A stretch of 11,625 bases of DNA. Origin: SICB01 sp037132395. GTDB taxonomy: Bacteria > Patescibacteriota > Saccharimonadia > CAILAD01 > BJGX01. The position numbers and the translations under genes are program-made. The DNA is taken from assembly GCA_037132395.1 (NCBI GenBank), contig JBAXPC010000020.1, forward strand, positions 1 to 11,625, given 5' to 3'. The notes beneath the pieces are model-generated. The model did not search any database. It saw nothing but the letters and a program-made list of their open reading frames with translations, and had not been told where the DNA came from. The first letter of the stretch is position 1. Each line of letters starts with the position of its first letter. Of this stretch, positions 11,279 to 11,625 are shown one piece after another.

Positions 11279-11311
11279 CCTTGCTCCTTGATAGGTGCTA
11301 CAGAGGACAGA
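11187..11311. repeat. Direct repeat, copy 2
   Basis: This is the second copy of the 125-bp repeat at 10106-10230, offset by 1081 bp. Outside this block the flanks do not match: the promoter of the intact gene is absent beyond 11311 and the coding homology is lost before 11187. Confidence 0.9.
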
Positions 11312-11625
11312 GGACAGGCAACAGAAATAAATAAACTTTATTAAATACCACTTTTGATATCCCTATTCCTTTACCGACATCGAGCTCCAAGAAAGCAACA
11401 GACTAGTTTGCTAATCTCTATCCATAATTGTTTAAAGCCCTGACGCATTAGCATTCAGGGCAAGTTTATTATGGATCAGACTGCCCAGCTAGGCTGGGGC
11501 GCTTATTGGGGCGAAGCACAGTCGGTTGGTTTTATATTACTTTTGCCATCAAAAGTGATGGTTAATGAGATTATAATTAATGAGATTAATTTAAAATAAT
11601 TATTATTGATGACTAACTGGCAAGG
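11312..11625. other. Non-coding stretch rich in inverted repeats, possible structured RNA
   Basis: No convincing gene is seen in these 314 bp. They hold several pairing elements. CACTTTTGAT (11349-11358) pairs with ATCAAAAGTG (11548-11557). ATCCATAAT (11420-11428) pairs with ATTATGGAT (11468-11476), enclosing GCCCTGA (11437-11443) and TCAGGGC (11455-11461). GACTG (11479-11483) and CAGTC (11519-11523) enclose CCCAGC-TAG-GCTGGG (11484-11498) and GCTT/AAGC, resembling a three-way junction. Two overlapping hairpins follow at 11539-11562. I do not recognise the fold as tmRNA, SRP RNA, RNase P or 6S RNA. Confidence 0.45.
11562..11588. repeat. Tandem direct repeat TTAATGAGATTA
   Basis: TTAATGAGATTA occurs at 11562-11573 and 11577-11588, a 15-bp period. 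TATAAT (11572-11577) spans the junction. It could be a protein-binding site upstream of a gene beyond the window edge; an ATG at 11609 opens a frame to the end (MTNWQ), too short to call. Confidence 0.5.

Noticed and set aside
11386..11390. CATCGAGCTC 10-mer shared by 3167-3176 and the 11379-11388 region
   Set aside because: A short match between non-homologous surroundings; chance is adequate.
11471..11599. Open frame of 42 codons starting MDQTAQLGWGAYWGEAQSVG
   Set aside because: The start lies in a hairpin arm, there is no ribosome-binding site or -10 box at the right spacing, and the C-terminal half is A/T-driven. Structured non-coding DNA explains it better, though a small peptide is not excluded.
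1..11625. CRISPR array, transposase, phage or toxin-antitoxin genes
   Set aside because: No regularly spaced repeats, transposase motifs or recognisable phage or toxin domains were seen on either strand.

Overview
The window looks like a chromosomal segment of a small-genome bacterium, most likely of the Patescibacteria/CPR and probably Candidatus Saccharibacteria (TM7). This is an inference from gene content and compactness: an smc-rpsP-khpA-trmD block, a DUF5679 zinc-ribbon protein, very short intergenic gaps, and terminators or promoters that overlap stop codons. No in-frame TGA was seen inside the genes, so TGA is not read as glycine here, unlike in Gracilibacteria/Absconditabacteria. Of 18 stop codons, 9 are TAG, 8 TAA and only 1 TGA.

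Layout. 1-2284 is a housekeeping block on the + strand: the 3' end of smc, then rpsP (bS16), khpA (KH-domain RNA chaperone) and trmD (tRNA m1G37 methyltransferase). bS16 and KhpA both carry long acidic tails. 2301-3160 holds a SOUL-family haem-binding protein and a 73-residue membrane protein. 3338-5152 is a divergent pair: an SDR oxidoreductase (-) and an anchored YHYH-domain protein (+). 5204-6464 is on the minus strand: a DUF5679 protein, tRNA-Gln(CTG) and an alpha/beta hydrolase. 6653-8255 (+) has glutamate racemase and a membrane acyl desaturase. 8366-9540 (+) has an unrecognised 125-residue protein and a histidine phosphatase. 9527-10197 (-) has a PGPGW membrane protein and an unrecognised 103-residue protein. 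10312-11162 (+) is a LOG-family protein overlapping a CBU_0592-like membrane protein. 11171-11625 holds a decayed paralogue fragment and a non-coding stretch rich in inverted repeats.

Two start architectures coexist. Six + strand genes (2301, 2939, 4244, 6653, 8830, 10312) have a TATAAT/TAAAAT box ending 7 or 8 nt before the ATG and no Shine-Dalgarno sequence, so they are predicted to be leaderless. Most others have Shine-Dalgarno sequences, and several minus-strand genes have extended -10 boxes of the form TGNTAARAT.

The strongest leads are (1) the LOG/CBU_0592 two-gene cassette bracketed by a 125-bp direct repeat of about 80% identity, the downstream copy being a truncated paralogue of the 9886-10197 gene; (2) the nested and mutually exclusive hairpins at 11349-11562, which may be a structured RNA; and (3) the leaderless gene class.
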